Shown: positions 1-11,019 of the stretch, piece by piece
How positions within the stretch are numbered: position 1 is the stretch's first letter
Layout: the number at the start of each line of letters is the position of its first letter
From: Neocallimastix lanati (nom. inval.)
Taxonomy: Eukaryota > Neocallimastigomycota > Neocallimastigomycetes > Neocallimastigales > Neocallimastigaceae
DNA: 64,000 bases
Reading direction: 5' to 3'
Assembly: GCA_016946835.1 (NCBI GenBank)
Contig: JACVTC010000212.1
Span: forward strand, 124,787 to 188,786
Notes under the pieces: generated by a model
Database searches by the model: none
What the model was told of the DNA's origin: nothing
What the model saw: the letters and a program-made list of their open reading frames with translations, nothing else
Made by a program: the position numbers and the translations under genes

Positions 1-876
1 ATCATTGAAAATTATTGGTCACAAACGGGAAGTTTCAATGAGCTGAAAAAAATGAATAATTATGATATCGTTGGTGTAAAAGAAGATATTTTAGAATTGA
101 TTAATGGTAATGAAATTGAAATAAAATTAGAAAATTATGGAGTAGAAGATATCCGAAAGGAATCAGAAGAAAAAGAACATGTAAAGGAAATATTATATTC
201 AAAAATGGTTACTTTTGGATATTTGACATACTATAATGGAAAAATATCCATTCCAAATAAAGAATTGAAGGAAGAATTTATAAAGGCTTTAAATGATAAA
301 AAAAGTGATATGCAATATTTCTATAATATGATAAAGAATTCGGATGAAATGTTGGAAGTGACATTACATAAAAATGTCAAAAGAATGTGTGAAATTTTAG
401 ATAAATCACACATGGAAAAAATTAGCCCTGGGGATAAACTAGATCATGGAAATTTAAAACGTGTTATAGATTATTCATATTTTAATGCTCGGACGAAGTA
501 TGATATTGAAGAAGAATCACCCCGTGGTCACGGAAGAGCGGATATTATTTTTCTCCCCAAAGGAAAAAATAAAGTAAATGGAGAAATTATAATAATTGAA
601 TTAAAAGTGAATAGTACAGCAAAAGAAGCTATTAATCAAATACATCAAAAAAAATATTATAATGGTTTAAAAAAAAAAGGATATTATGGAAATATTTTAT
701 TAATTGGAATAAATTACGACCAGAAAAAAGTAAAATATAGTTGCGTAATAGAAGAATACAATAACAAAATAAAATTATTATCAACATCAGAATCAGAAGC
801 TAAGAGGAAAAGGAGCAAAGAACTTGAAATTATTAGAAAAAATAAAAGATTGAGGGGTAGTAGTAGTAAACCATAA
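1..876 (+). CDS. PD-(D/E)XK nuclease-like protein, C-terminal part of an AAA-ATPase-like family protein (5' end outside window)
   Basis: The frame is open from base 1, and the residues before the first ATG (base 52) read NYWSQTGSFNEL, so the true start lies left of the window. Numbering from that ATG, residues 1-130 are a charged alpha-helical stretch. Residues 160-190 hold the nuclease-like core GRADIIF (Asp164) followed by IIIIELKV (Glu183, Lys185), the D...ExK arrangement of PD-(D/E)XK enzymes. The tail from about 250 is very basic (KRKR, KNKRLRG). This matches what I know of proteins with an N-terminal AAA-ATPase-like domain and a C-terminal PDDEXK_9 domain, common in bacteria and expanded in anaerobic fungi. 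Family assignment is from memory of the pattern. Function is unknown; nucleic-acid cleavage is inferred. No intron is seen. Confidence 0.7.
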   Translation: MIENYWSQTGSFNELKKMNNYDIVGVKEDILELINGNEIEIKLENYGVEDIRKESEEKEHVKEILYSKMVTFGYLTYYNGKISIPNKELKEEFIKALNDKKSDMQYFYNMIKNSDEMLEVTLHKNVKRMCEILDKSHMEKISPGDKLDHGNLKRVIDYSYFNARTKYDIEEESPRGHGRADIIFLPKGKNKVNGEIIIIELKVNSTAKEAINQIHQKKYYNGLKKKGYYGNILLIGINYDQKKVKYSCVIEEYNNKIKLLSTSESEAKRKRSKELEIIRKNKRLRGSSSKP

Positions 877-1034
877 AATAATTAATTTCGAATACTATTA
901 AAATATTAAAAAAACTTTTAAATTGTAAATTATATATGAAAAAATGATTAAAGTAAATAAATTTTTTTTTATATATAATAAAAATTTTATAATATAATAA
1001 TTAATAAATTTATTTAATAAAAATTGTAAGAAAT

Positions 1035-1094
1035 AAGTAATCAACAACAGAATCAGGAGCTGAAAGGAAAAGGAGCAATGAACTTGAAATTACG
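1035..1094 (+). pseudogene. Duplicated scrap of the nuclease gene's tail
   Basis: Bases about 1040-1092 closely repeat bases about 779-832, the Ser/Glu then KRKRS-rich tail of the upstream gene, with a few substitutions. Between the two copies (877-1034) is only AT-rich sequence. The repeat stops where a gypsy fragment begins, so it is probably the remnant of a second gene copy cut by that element. Confidence 0.6.
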
Positions 1095-1880
1095 TGGAGC
1101 AATACCTTCCTTGTTTTTTAAAAGATTTTGACAATGACTCCTGGATCAAGTGGTTGTACTTAGCTAAATTTTACTACTATAATTCAATACATGCTTCTAC
1201 TTTTCAAACTCTTTTTTTAGTTCTATACAATTACCAGTTATATGCCAATCCTTAGACCACTGGTTTTGTCCATTCATTAAGAACGGATCCCAATATTGCC
1301 AATTTCGCTCATAACCTGGCTAATCTTAAGCATATATTAGCCATTCAAATGGAAAATTTCTTAAACACTAAGGACAAGAAAATTGACAACCCTACAGTCC
1401 AATACCAACTATTCGACCTAGTCTGGTTGAAGCCTGTCAAATTTAATCCCCTTCCATTTTATAAGCCTTAAATTCGAAGCTATGATTAATTTAAAATTAT
1501 CAGAGTTAAACATAACAAATTGATTTCTGTCTGGATCTTCAAAATTCACCTTTTCGTAATATATTTCATATTTTCCATATTAATTTCTAACAATCCTACG
1601 ATAATTCCGTCTATAAAAATGATCAAAATTCTAATTTCAAAAAAATATAAAGGAAAATCTCAATACTTAGTTACTAGAAAAGATAATTCCCAAGATTTGA
1701 TTGATGCTGATAACATTGATAAAAACAAGTATTAAGACAAGTATTACAACCCAGTATTAGAAGAATATCAAAGATTCATTTATGAACAATTTTGTGCCAC
1801 TGTTAACCATCCGGAGTAATGATTTCTGGAGGAAACAGTGACAAGAACCCATGATATTTGTACTGTCGTTAAATTAATCC
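1095..1880 (+). pseudogene. Gypsy-B pol 3' end: integrase C-terminus and chromodomain-like tail, decayed
   Basis: Three-frame reading gives an integrase end (YNSIHAST, LYNYQLYANP), then VQYQLFDLVWLKPVKFNPLP of the integrase C-terminal region, then a chromodomain-like stretch (KYKGKSQYLVTRKDNSQDL) and YYNPVLEEYQRFIYEQFCA. Stops and frameshifts interrupt it. The same segments occur on the minus strand at 15030-15877, so this is a second, more decayed copy of one family. The catalytic part is missing. The end near 1880 precedes AT-rich, presumably LTR-derived, sequence. Confidence 0.7.
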
Positions 1881-2644
1881 TATAATAGATTAATTAAAAT
1901 TAATAAATTTGTTATTAAATATTTATAATTAAAACCCAGAATAAAAGTATATAAATGAATAAATAATAATTAATTAAATAAATTATATTTAGGTTAGTGA
2001 ATAATTAAATAAATAAATTAAAATACCTTTAACAGAAATAAAATATTAATTCAATTTATGTAATATACTTTAAATTAATTAATCCTCTACATTAGCATGC
2101 TTCAATTTAAATTTAATTTTAATTTTAATATTTTCTATTTTTTAGATAAATAATTATAAATAATTAGTAAGAAAAAAAATGTTAAACGGTAATTTTAAAA
2201 ATTTTCTTTTTTCTAAAAATATTTTATTTTCAATTTTATTTTTTCCGATTTTAAAAATCGTAGTTATTATAGTTATTATAATATTTTTTAATTCCATTTA
2301 TTTTAAATAAAATTATAAATATAATTATTTTAATTTTCTCTAATTCACTTTAAATAAATAAATACTAAAAATTAGTTATTATTTTAATTTAGTATATTTC
2401 TGAGAATTGATACGTTATTTACATAAAAATAAATATTTTATTTTTATTTAGGAATGATTGTAGGGAATGATAAAAAAACAATATATTCTAATATATATAT
2501 AATAATGACAGGAAAATAATATAATTTTATACGAAAAAATTTTAATTGATTATTTGTTTTATTAATCTTTCTTTACTCTATTTATTATATAATTATTATA
2601 CATTATATTACATTACATCAAATACAATCATGAACTTTCGATAT
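1881..2644. other. AT-rich stretch, no gene seen
   Basis: No coding signal. It follows the gypsy-B tail and may include that element's eroded LTR, but I could not match it convincingly to another copy in the window. Confidence 0.5.
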
Positions 2645-3051
2645 TAATATTTTATGGATAGAATATCGATCGAAAACTTATCTAGGTTTTTCTATCTAAT
2701 CTTTTCCTAGATAAGAGATTTGTTAAGATTAGAAAACCCTTTCTTATTTCACCTTATTTTCATAAAAAAATATAAATAAGGCTTTTGATTTCTCAAAGAG
2801 AACTCAAGAGTTATTATTATAAGAAAAATATAATCATAAAGAACTCAATAAAATAATTACTAAACTTAATAAAATTTAAAAATCTTTTTTTTAAAAAAAA
2901 ATTTATATATATATATATCTTTTATAATAACGTGTTCTCCTTAACTCTTATAATAAACTCACTTCAGGTAAATTTCTCAATTTATTAATATTATTATTGA
3001 TAAATTGAAAATAACAATTTTATTATAATTTCTTATAATAAAATTGTTACA
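2645..3051 (+). repeat. LTR family A, 5'-truncated copy in + orientation
   Basis: From the segment around GGATAGAATATCGATCGAAA through the CTTGATTTCTC/GAGAACTCAAGAG region to the terminus AAATTGTTACA it is the reverse complement of the gypsy-A LTRs (3933-4760, 9629-10451). The U3 part is missing or too diverged. It ends directly against an LTR of family G. Confidence 0.7.
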
Positions 3052-3927
3052 TTACATTTGATTTATACTGGATATTCTTAATCTACAAAAATTAAATTTT
3101 GTAGAAGCGAATAAGGGTATAAATACTAAGAAAAATTTAAGAAATTTAATATAAATATAGTTTATTAGAACACAAAATTGTTTATTAAAAAAAAATTGTT
3201 TTATTTTAATATTAATTTTTATTTATTTAATTATTAATTTTTATTTAAATTAATAATAGAAAAATAATTATTAAAAGTAATAAAATAATAAAATAAAATA
3301 TTTATTATTTATAATAATTTATTTAAATTTAAATAATAAAAATTTGATTATTAACAATTAATAAACTAATAAAATAATTTATTGAAATTATTAATAATAA
3401 AGAATAATTTATAAGAAATATTTACATGTTTTTATATTTTTCAATAATTTTAAACTATTTACATTTATAAACAATTAAATAAATAAAATAAATAATTATT
3501 ATAAATATTTACGAATAAAGTATTAAAATAAACAAGTTTTAATTAAAATTTGTATATAAAAGTTGAGTGATAAAATAAATAAAATATTAATTATTTTAAA
3601 TAAAAGGCAATTTAAAGATTATTCAACTATTTAATTTTAATTTTGAAATTTTTATAAATTTGTTTATTTATTATTTACAATTTATTAAAATTGTTTATAA
3701 TTTTGTTTATTTATAATTTTATAAGAATATTAATTATTAATTTATTTTAATTTTAATTAATATTGTTAATAATTAATTAAATTATTATTATTTTTTATTT
3801 TCATTAATTTCTTTTAATTAATTTTCATAAATTGATTTCGGGACTTCTAAAAGAATTAATTTTGAGTTAAATTAAATAAGTATTTATTATTTATTATTTA
3901 TTATAATTTTATAATTTCATTATTTAT
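3052..3927 (+). repeat. LTR family G, copy 1
   Basis: Shares the start region GATATTCTTAATCTACAAAA and the hairpin TTAAATTTTGTAGAAG...AATAAGGGTATAAATAC, and the end region (GGACTTCTAAAAGAATTAATTTT to TTATCAC), with 31090-32118 (reverse) and 33820-34683. Non-coding. It ends at the CACAT target duplication of gypsy-A. Confidence 0.55.
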
Positions 3928-3932
3928 CACAT

Positions 3933-4760
3933 TGTAACAATTTTATTATAATTTCTTATAACAAAATTGTTATCTTCAATTTATTAATAATAATATTAAT
4001 AAATTGAGAATTTTACCTTAAAAGTCGAGTTTATTATAAGAGTTGAGGAGAACACGTATAAAAGATGTATATATATAAAATTTTTTTAAAAAAGATTTTT
4101 AAATTTTATTAAGTTTAATAATTATTTTATTGAGTTTTTTATTATTATATGTTTTTTATTTTTCTTATAATAATAACTCTTGATTTCTCAAAGAGAACTC
4201 AAGAGCCTTATTTATATTTTTTTATGAAAATAAGGTTAAATAAGAAAGGGTTTTATAATCTTAATAAATCTCTTATCTAGGAAAAGATTAGATAGAAAAA
4301 CCTAGATAAGTTTTCGATCGATATTCTATCCATATCGATCATCGCATTAATTAAGTAAAACCGATTACTTCTAAAATGTAATTGGGAAAAATCTTAATTA
4401 ACCGATTTTCCAATCTAATCTAATAATCGAAAATAAAAGAATAAAATAATAAAAGATATTTCGATCATATAACTTATGCTTATATAAAATATATAAAATT
4501 AAATAGTTAATTAAATACAGAATACATTATAAAATACAGAATACAATACAGAATACATTAGTTACAGTAGAGAAATTAATATATTGTAAATATATTTTTT
4601 AAAATTAATTAAATAAATTTTGTTAAATTAATGAATATTTAAAATTAAATTAAATAAATTTAATGAATAAATATTATATGTAATTAAATAAAGTTATAGT
4701 TATAATAACTTAACTAAGAAAATATAATTATTTGTTAGCAAATAATTATAGATTCTTACA
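3933..4760 (-). repeat. 3' LTR of gypsy-A (828 bp)
   Basis: In + orientation it runs TGTAACAATTTT...GATTCTTACA and matches 9629-10451 nearly base for base. Differences include a 10-bp insertion (TGTTTTTTAT type) near 4150 and scattered substitutions, so the insertion is not very recent. Confidence 0.9.
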
Positions 4761-4773
4761 TTGCTCTGTTTAA

Positions 4774-7700
4774 TTATGATGTTTCCATTAAGTCTTCATT
4801 TCTTTTAGTATATGGTTTTAATTGTGAGATATGAAATACCGGATGGAGATGTAAGTTCTCTGGAAGTTCCAAAAGGTAATTCATTCTTTCCTTGCTCTCG
4901 ATGATTTTAAAAGGTCCAAGATATTGAGTGGATAATTTTCTAGAGGGTTCATTCGTAAAGTAGTATCTTTTAAGCATAACCAAATCATTTATCTTAAAGT
5001 CAGGTCCTACATATTTTTTATTGTCAGCATATTTCTTAAAATCTTCTTTGGTTTAAACTAAATGTTGATGAAGGGCATTGAAATGTGAAGACCAATCCCT
5101 AGTAAGAACAGAGGCACTATCTTTTAGCAGAATCGGTGGTGAATCAATAACACAATTTGGGTCAAATCCATAGTTAGCATGAAAAGGAGTTTAAGATATT
5201 GATTTGTGAATGGAGTTGTTGTAGGACATTTCACATAAAGGGAGGTAGAAACACCATTCGTTTTGAGCAGAAGAACAATTGCAGCGAAGATATCGTTCTA
5301 TTACAGCATTAGCCCGTTCAACCTGACCATTTGATTGTTGGTGGTGAGCAGTAGCAAGTCTTAGTTTAGCACGAATAGCATCGCATAACGAAGTCCAAAA
5401 TTGAGAAGAGAATTGGGAACCATGATCAGACACAATCACTTTAGGAAAACCATGATACTTAAAGACTTGGAAAAGTAAGAGCTTGGCAGTTAAATCGGCA
5501 GAGGGAACATTGGAGCAGGGTACTAAATGAATCATTTTGGTTAAATGATCAGAAACAACCATGATACAAGTGCAATCTTGTGAAGAAGGCAATGAAACAA
5601 TAAAATCGACGCTAATAACTTCCCAGGGTTTTGTAGGAGTAGGAAGTGGTATTAATTTACCAAAAGGCTTATGACGATGGATTTTATTTCTACAACAAAC
5701 ATCACAAGAAGCCACATAATTTGAAATATCTTTTTTCATATTAGGCCACCAGTAGTTCCTTCTGAGTTTTTCAAAGGTCCTATCTACCCCCTGATGGCCA
5801 CTAGTGGGTGCATCATGGAAAGACTTTAAAAGTCTAGCCCTGAGACCGGAAGGAATAATAATACACTTTTGAAAGTGAAGTACGCCATCGACGAAGGAAA
5901 ATAAAGAACTTTTGATGTTGTTTGACTTATCCATTATTTTTAAAAGGATATTTTTATAATAATTATCAGTTTTCTGTGCTTCAATAAGACTACTAATATT
6001 GTCATTTATAGCACAACAGAAAGCATTATTGTAAATTATAGGTTGTGATTCAGATGAAGAATCAGATTTAAAATCTGGGCGTCTTGAAATAGCATCTGGT
6101 TTGCCACTTTTAGCGCCTGATCTGAATGCAATCCTATAGTCAAACTTTGATAAAAAGAGACTCCAACGAATTTGTCTTTGATTTAAATGTTTGGGTTTCT
6201 TAAAATACAAAAAGTTCTTGTGGTCTATTATTACTTGAACAGGAAATTTTGCGCCTTCTAAATGATAACTCCAAGTTTCAAACGCAGTAATTATAGCAAG
6301 AAGTTCTTTATCATATATAGTATAAATTACTTTTGCTTTATTGAGGTATCTAGAATGAAAAACTACGGGATGCAGTAAGTTATCAGTGTCACTAACCTGA
6401 GAAAGTATGCAACCGACAGCAAAGTCGCTAGCATCTGTTTCAACGATGAATTCTTTCTCTGGATTAGGAAAAATGAGTACTTCATCAGCTTTAAGAGATT
6501 CTTTCAATTTATTAAAAGCTTCATTTGCTGATTAATTCCAATTATTTTTCCTTAAAAGTCGACGAAGAGGTTCCATATTTTTGGCAAAATTATTGATAAA
6601 CATTCGATAGAAATTACATAAACCTAGAAAACTTTGTAATTCCTTTTGATTCTTTGGAATAGGCCAATCCAGAACAGATTTTACCTTATCCTTATCCATA
6701 GTAAGACCATCTACAGAAACAGTGAAGCCTAAGAAAGTGGTTTTAATAACATTGAATTCACATTTCTCTAATTTAGCATATAATCTATTGTTGTTGAGAA
6801 GTTGAAGAACAATCCTAACATGTTTAATATGTTCTTTTTCGTTGTTAGAGTAAATAATGATGTCGTCCAGATAGACTTGCACGAAAGAACCAATGATATC
6901 ACTGAAGATATCTTGTACAAAACGTTGAAAAACCGAAGGGGCATTTCGAAGTCCAAAAGGCATAACGAGATATTCGAAATGTCCTAAAGGGGTTCTAAAA
7001 GCAGTAAGATATTCGTGACCTTCTTTAACTCTGATTAGGTTATAAGCAGATCTAAGGTCAAGACGAGTAAATATCTTAGCTCCTTGAAAGGATTCAATCA
7101 AGTCATTTATTCTTGGAATTGGGTAGCTATTACGGATTGTAATAGCATTTAATCGGCGATAATCTACACAGAGTCTGAGGGTACCATCGTGTTTCATTAA
7201 AAATAACATCGGAGCACCTGCTGGTGATTTTGGCTTCCTAATGAATTTCTTTTTTAAGTTTTCCTTAATATAATCCTTTAAAGCTTTCATTTCTTGTACA
7301 GTAAGAGAGTATATTGGACCAAAATAGAGTTGTCCACCAGGAATAAGCTCAATAGCAATATCATAGTCACGATGGGGTGGTAAGTTCTCAGCTTGTTTCT
7401 TTTCAAATACTATTTTAAGATCCAAATAATGTTTATTAATAGTCTCTTCTTTTCTCTGAACGTCAGTGTTTACTTCTTCTGAATCAATCATTGCAGCACA
7501 TAAATCAGAATCTGAGATATCTGTATCAAAAGCCGAATTTGGTAATACTGAATCTTCTTCTGAATTCTCCAACATTGAAGCAGTAATATTTTTATTTTGA
7601 TTAAAAAATTTATTATTTTTGGAGGATATGCAATGTGAGCCACAGTATCTACCAAGGAAGTAGATTCTATTATTTTTATAGTTGATTAAAGAATTGTGAA

Positions 7701-7983
7701 CGGATAGCCAATCCCTTCCAAGAATACCATTAATGCCCTGAAGAGATAGATTAGCAATGCAGAATTCAAAAGTTTCCTTATGATCCATAAATTTTAATTT
7801 AAGGGGCTTAGTAGTTTGTCTGATATTCATACTTTTCCCATTAGGAAGTTGAATGTTGATTTGAGAATTAAGTCCTAACACAGGTAATTTATTAGAATTT
7901 GCGAAGTTTTTACAAATAAAAATTCTGGCGGAACCCGAATCAATTAATAGATTTACCTTAATATTCCTTAATATTTCTTCCAT
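4774..7983 (-). pseudogene. Gypsy-A pol: protease, reverse transcriptase, RNase H, integrase, with three in-frame stops
   Basis: One frame is kept from 7983 down to 4774. In order: aspartic protease with LLIDSGSA; RT with LRLCVDYRRLN, FTRLDLRSAYNL, VMPFGLRNAPSVFQ and the catalytic VYLDDIIIYS; RNase H with VETDASDFAVG, YDKELLAI and IDHKN; H2C2 zinc finger; integrase core with SVDF, VSDHGSQF and NGQVERAN; then a C-terminal YLGPFKII...HISQLKPY segment. The frame is broken only by TAA at 6532-6534, 5191-5193 and 5053-5055. By comparison with gypsy-E at least two of these sit where Gln is likely, so each may be one C-to-T change. No chromodomain follows the HISQLKPY motif before the stop at 4774. 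Confidence 0.9.
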
Positions 7984-8480
7984 TAATATTAAGGTAGAAG
8001 GTAGTTTTGATTGTTGTTTTAATATTCGGGGTGTAATTTACTGAAAGTATGTCGTTTTTAGACTTATTTTTTCTAAAATGAAAATGTTTAGAATTCTTTT
8101 CTGATTTTAATAAATCGTTTCTCTTCCTATGAAACGGCATTTTTCCATTAAATTTATTTTTTTGTTTGTGGCGTAGACAACTTTCCAAAAACACTTCTTA
8201 TCAATTCCAATAATAATGTTGGTAGCTTCAAAAAGAGTAGATGGCTTTTCGAGTTTTTCAAACTCTTCTCGGACTTTGTCAAGTAGACCCTTACCGATGA
8301 TATCAATTAAAACTTCGTCGGGCCATCCTAAACGTCCAGCCAATCTCCGAAATTCAAAGTATATTCAGCAACATTTTCTAATTGAAGTTGTTTCAATTTC
8401 TACATCTTTTCCATGATGAAATATTTTTGCTTCTTTTCATTCCCAATATCAAAGTTATCCAGTGTATAGATAGAGTTAAC
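7964..8480 (-). pseudogene. Gypsy-A gag remnant, frameshifted
   Basis: Pieces of a Ty3-type capsid end are readable: LKQLQLENVAEYTLNF, then AGRLGWPDEVLIDIIGKGLL, EEFEKLEKPSTLFEA and IIGIDKK (8343-8200), then in another frame a basic region (HRKRNDLL, SKHFHFRKNKSK) that leads into the protease. A clear zinc knuckle was not found. The amino-terminal gag half is lost or unrecognisable. Confidence 0.65.
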
Positions 8481-9619
8481 AAAATGGACATTCTTATTAC
8501 ACAAAATTAAGAATTATAATAAGGATTTTGATTAATAAATATTTTATTGAATACACTTTAATTTCTTCCTTCCCATGCTACCGTTCATTTGGTTTATCAA
8601 CCAAAGGGCTGAGGTGTAGGTCTAATGTTACAACCTACCAGTAACGGTCAACTACGTACTTGGAAATTAAATTAAAATGATTAACAAAGTATTATTATAT
8701 ACTTATCCTTTATTATAAACTTCTGCATAAATACATTATTTAGTATTATTTTAATTAAAAATCAATATCACTTTCTTATGCCTTACAACATTCAAAAACC
8801 GGCAAAAGTGATCCATTAAAACATAAAAAAAATATTTTATGTTTTCCATAGCAGTTTTATATAATCAAGCATAAAGAAAAATGACTATTATAACCAATTT
8901 TGTTTGGGATAAACAAACTGTTAAAACCCATTATTAAAATTAAAACTATATAATTTTACTTCAATACATAATATTGAAGAACCTCGAGGCCTTCGGTGAC
9001 CAAGAGTTCCTTATTCGCTAGAGCTACATTCGGATAACTTATACTTTCACGTGAAATACTGCATTTCCGTACAGTACAAACCGCTACTGTATAGGAAAAG
9101 AAGACCTTTTCTTTATTACTACCTAAAAATGTACTCACCATCCCCAATTAGATGGCCAACTCTATATATGAAGGTATTATTACCTTCTCAGTTTGTTGTT
9201 TTTTATTTTATCTTTTAATGTTTTTCATTTATTTCTTTATTTATTATTATTATAGTAAATTTTTTTTTTTTTTTTTTTAATTATTTAAATTATTGTTCCT
9301 ATTATTAATTATATTATCTAAAATTATTCTATACTGTTAATTCTAAATTATTAAAATAATTCTAATCTATTATTATTTTAAAGTTATTCAAAAATGTTAT
9401 AATTATTCTAAAATTATCTAAAATACTATAATTATCCTAAACTATTATATATTATTATATTTATTCTAAACTATTTTAATTATTTTAAATTATTATAATT
9501 ACTTTAAAACTATTCTAAAATATTAGTTTATTATTCTATTATTAACTATTAAAAAAAAAATTTTTTTATTTTTTTTTTTGTTACTCAAAATTTTTTTTTT
9601 TTTTTTATATCTATATAGA
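8481..9619. other. Gypsy-A leader and lost gag start
   Basis: Two GC-richer islands (8560-8660; 8980-9160) sit in AT-rich sequence. Parts resemble the gypsy-D leader (41460-41637: TTACAAC..., CCTC..GGCTTTCAGTGA..., ATTCACCAG). The part next to the 5' LTR (9240-9600) is T-rich with many ATTCTAAAATTAT-like units. No intact frame. Confidence 0.5.
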
Positions 9620-9628
9620 AAGAGTTAT
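9620..9628 (-). promoter_or_regulatory. Putative self-complementary primer-binding site of gypsy-A
   Basis: Directly inside the 5' LTR, the element strand reads ATAACTCTT. It is perfectly complementary, over 9 nt, to AAGAGTTAT in the LTR just after the predicted transcription start (9872-9864). It does not start with TGG as tRNA-3'-end sites do. Inference: Tf1-like self-priming. Confidence 0.5.
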
Positions 9629-10451
9629 TCTAACAATTTTATTATAATTTCTTATAACAAAATTGTTATCTTCAATTTATTAATAATAATATTAATAAAT
9701 TGAGAAATTTACGTGAAGCGAGTTTATTATAAGAGATAAGGAGAACATGTTATTATAAAAGATATATATATATATATATTTTTTTAAAAAAAGCTTTTTT
9801 AAATTTTATTAAGTTTAATAATTATTTTATTGAGTTTTTTATTATTATATTTTTCTTATAATAATAACTCTTGATTTCTCAAAGAGAACTCAAGAGCCTT
9901 ATTTATATTTTTTTATGAAAATAAGGTTAAATAAGAAAGGGTTTTCTAATCTTAACAAATCTCTTATCTAGGAAAAGATTAGATAGAAAAACCTAGATAA
10001 GTTTTCGATCGATATTCTATCCATATCGATCATCGCATTAATTAAGTAAAACCGATTACTTCTAAAATGTAATTGGGAAAAATCTTAATTAACCGATTTT
10101 CCAATCTAATCTAATAATCGAAAATAAAAGAATAAAATAATAAAAGATATTTCGATCATATAACTTATGCTTATATAAAAAATATAAAATTAAATAGTTA
10201 ATTAAATACAGAATACATTATAAAATACAGAATACAATACAGAATACATTAGTTACAGTAGAGAAATTAATATATTGTAAATATTTTTTTTAAAATTAAT
10301 TAAATAAATTTTGTTAAATTAATGAATATTTAAAATTAAATTAAATAAATTTAATGAATAAATATTATATGTAATTAAATAAAGTTATAGTTATAATAAC
10401 TTAACTAAGAAAATATAATTATTTGTTAGCAAATAATTATAGATTCTTACA
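9629..10451 (-). repeat. 5' LTR of gypsy-A (823 bp)
   Basis: Matches 3933-4760 along its length and ends in TTCTTACA followed by the CACAT duplication. The inner terminus has TC where the other LTR has TG. Confidence 0.9.
9864..9907 (-). promoter_or_regulatory. LTR promoter of gypsy-A
   Basis: On the minus strand TATAAATAAGG begins at 9907, and the sequence AAGAGTTAT that matches the primer-binding site starts at 9872, 35 nt downstream, a normal TATA-to-start distance. The same TATAAATA-plus-hairpin (CTTGAGTTCTC...GAGAAATCAAG) occurs in the other family A LTRs. Confidence 0.55.
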
Positions 10452-10461
10452 CACATTTTAG

Positions 10462-11019
10462 TGTAATAGATACATGGTAACTTTAAGCCTATCCAATGAT
10501 AGTTCTTTGGTTACGTAACGTATCTTTAAACAGTTAGTAATTTTGGCTAATTAAATAAAATCTTTTAGTTGTTTCGTACATTAAATTTTATTATTTTATA
10601 GTTAATTATATAGTTAAATACTTAGTTAAGTATATTTTTATTTTGTGATTAGTAAACTAAGTAAATTAAATTATTTACCAATCATAAATTTACTAACATT
10701 TATAAATAATAATTGAACTTGTAACTGTAACGCACTAGCGTTACTATTAAAGTATATTGTTATAATAAATATTAATATTAATAAATAAAATTTTAATTAA
10801 TAAATAAATATATATTACCCTGTGTAAGCCCAGTAGCTAATAACGGATAGAAGTTATAAAGTGCTGCGCTATACTCTAGTGTTATAGAATAATTAGTTAA
10901 TAGCATAATTAATATAGTGTTTATTATTAACAACTCGAATAGAGAGGTGTTAAATTATCTTAGCCTTTAAAAATTAATTGTTATTCGTTATTTTAGTTAA
11001 TAATAAACGTACCTTTTAC
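10462..11019 (+). repeat. LTR family C, copy 1
   Basis: Starts TGTAATAGATACATGGTAAC and ends ACGTACCTTTTAC. The whole length is shared with 13011-13562, 34684-35205 and 45901-46444 (for example CCTATCCAATGATAG, TTACGCACTAGCGTTACTATT-like, ATAGAGAGGTGTTAAATTATCTTAG). Its 3' terminus is interrupted by the LTR R insertion at 11020. It begins 10 bp after gypsy-A ends. Confidence 0.85.

Larger units (their letters stand above)
3933..10451 (-). mobile_element. Gypsy-A: full-length but inactivated Ty3/gypsy LTR retrotransposon
   Basis: Two direct LTRs (3933-4760 and 9629-10451, TG...CA ends, one terminal G changed to C at 9630) enclose a minus-strand gag-pol. The flanks are a perfect 5-bp target duplication CACAT (3928-3932; 10452-10456), so this is one insertion event. 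The polypurine tract beside the 3' LTR reads ACAGAGCAA on the minus strand (4769-4761). Domain order is gag, protease, RT, RNase H, integrase. Three in-frame stops, a 10-bp duplication at the protease and at least one gag frameshift make it non-autonomous now. Confidence 0.9.

Noticed and set aside
5053..6534. Reassigned genetic code (TAA read as Gln) because stops fall at Gln positions
   Set aside because: The two intact polyproteins of more than 1500 residues contain no internal TAA and end in normal stops, so the stops in gypsy-A are mutations.
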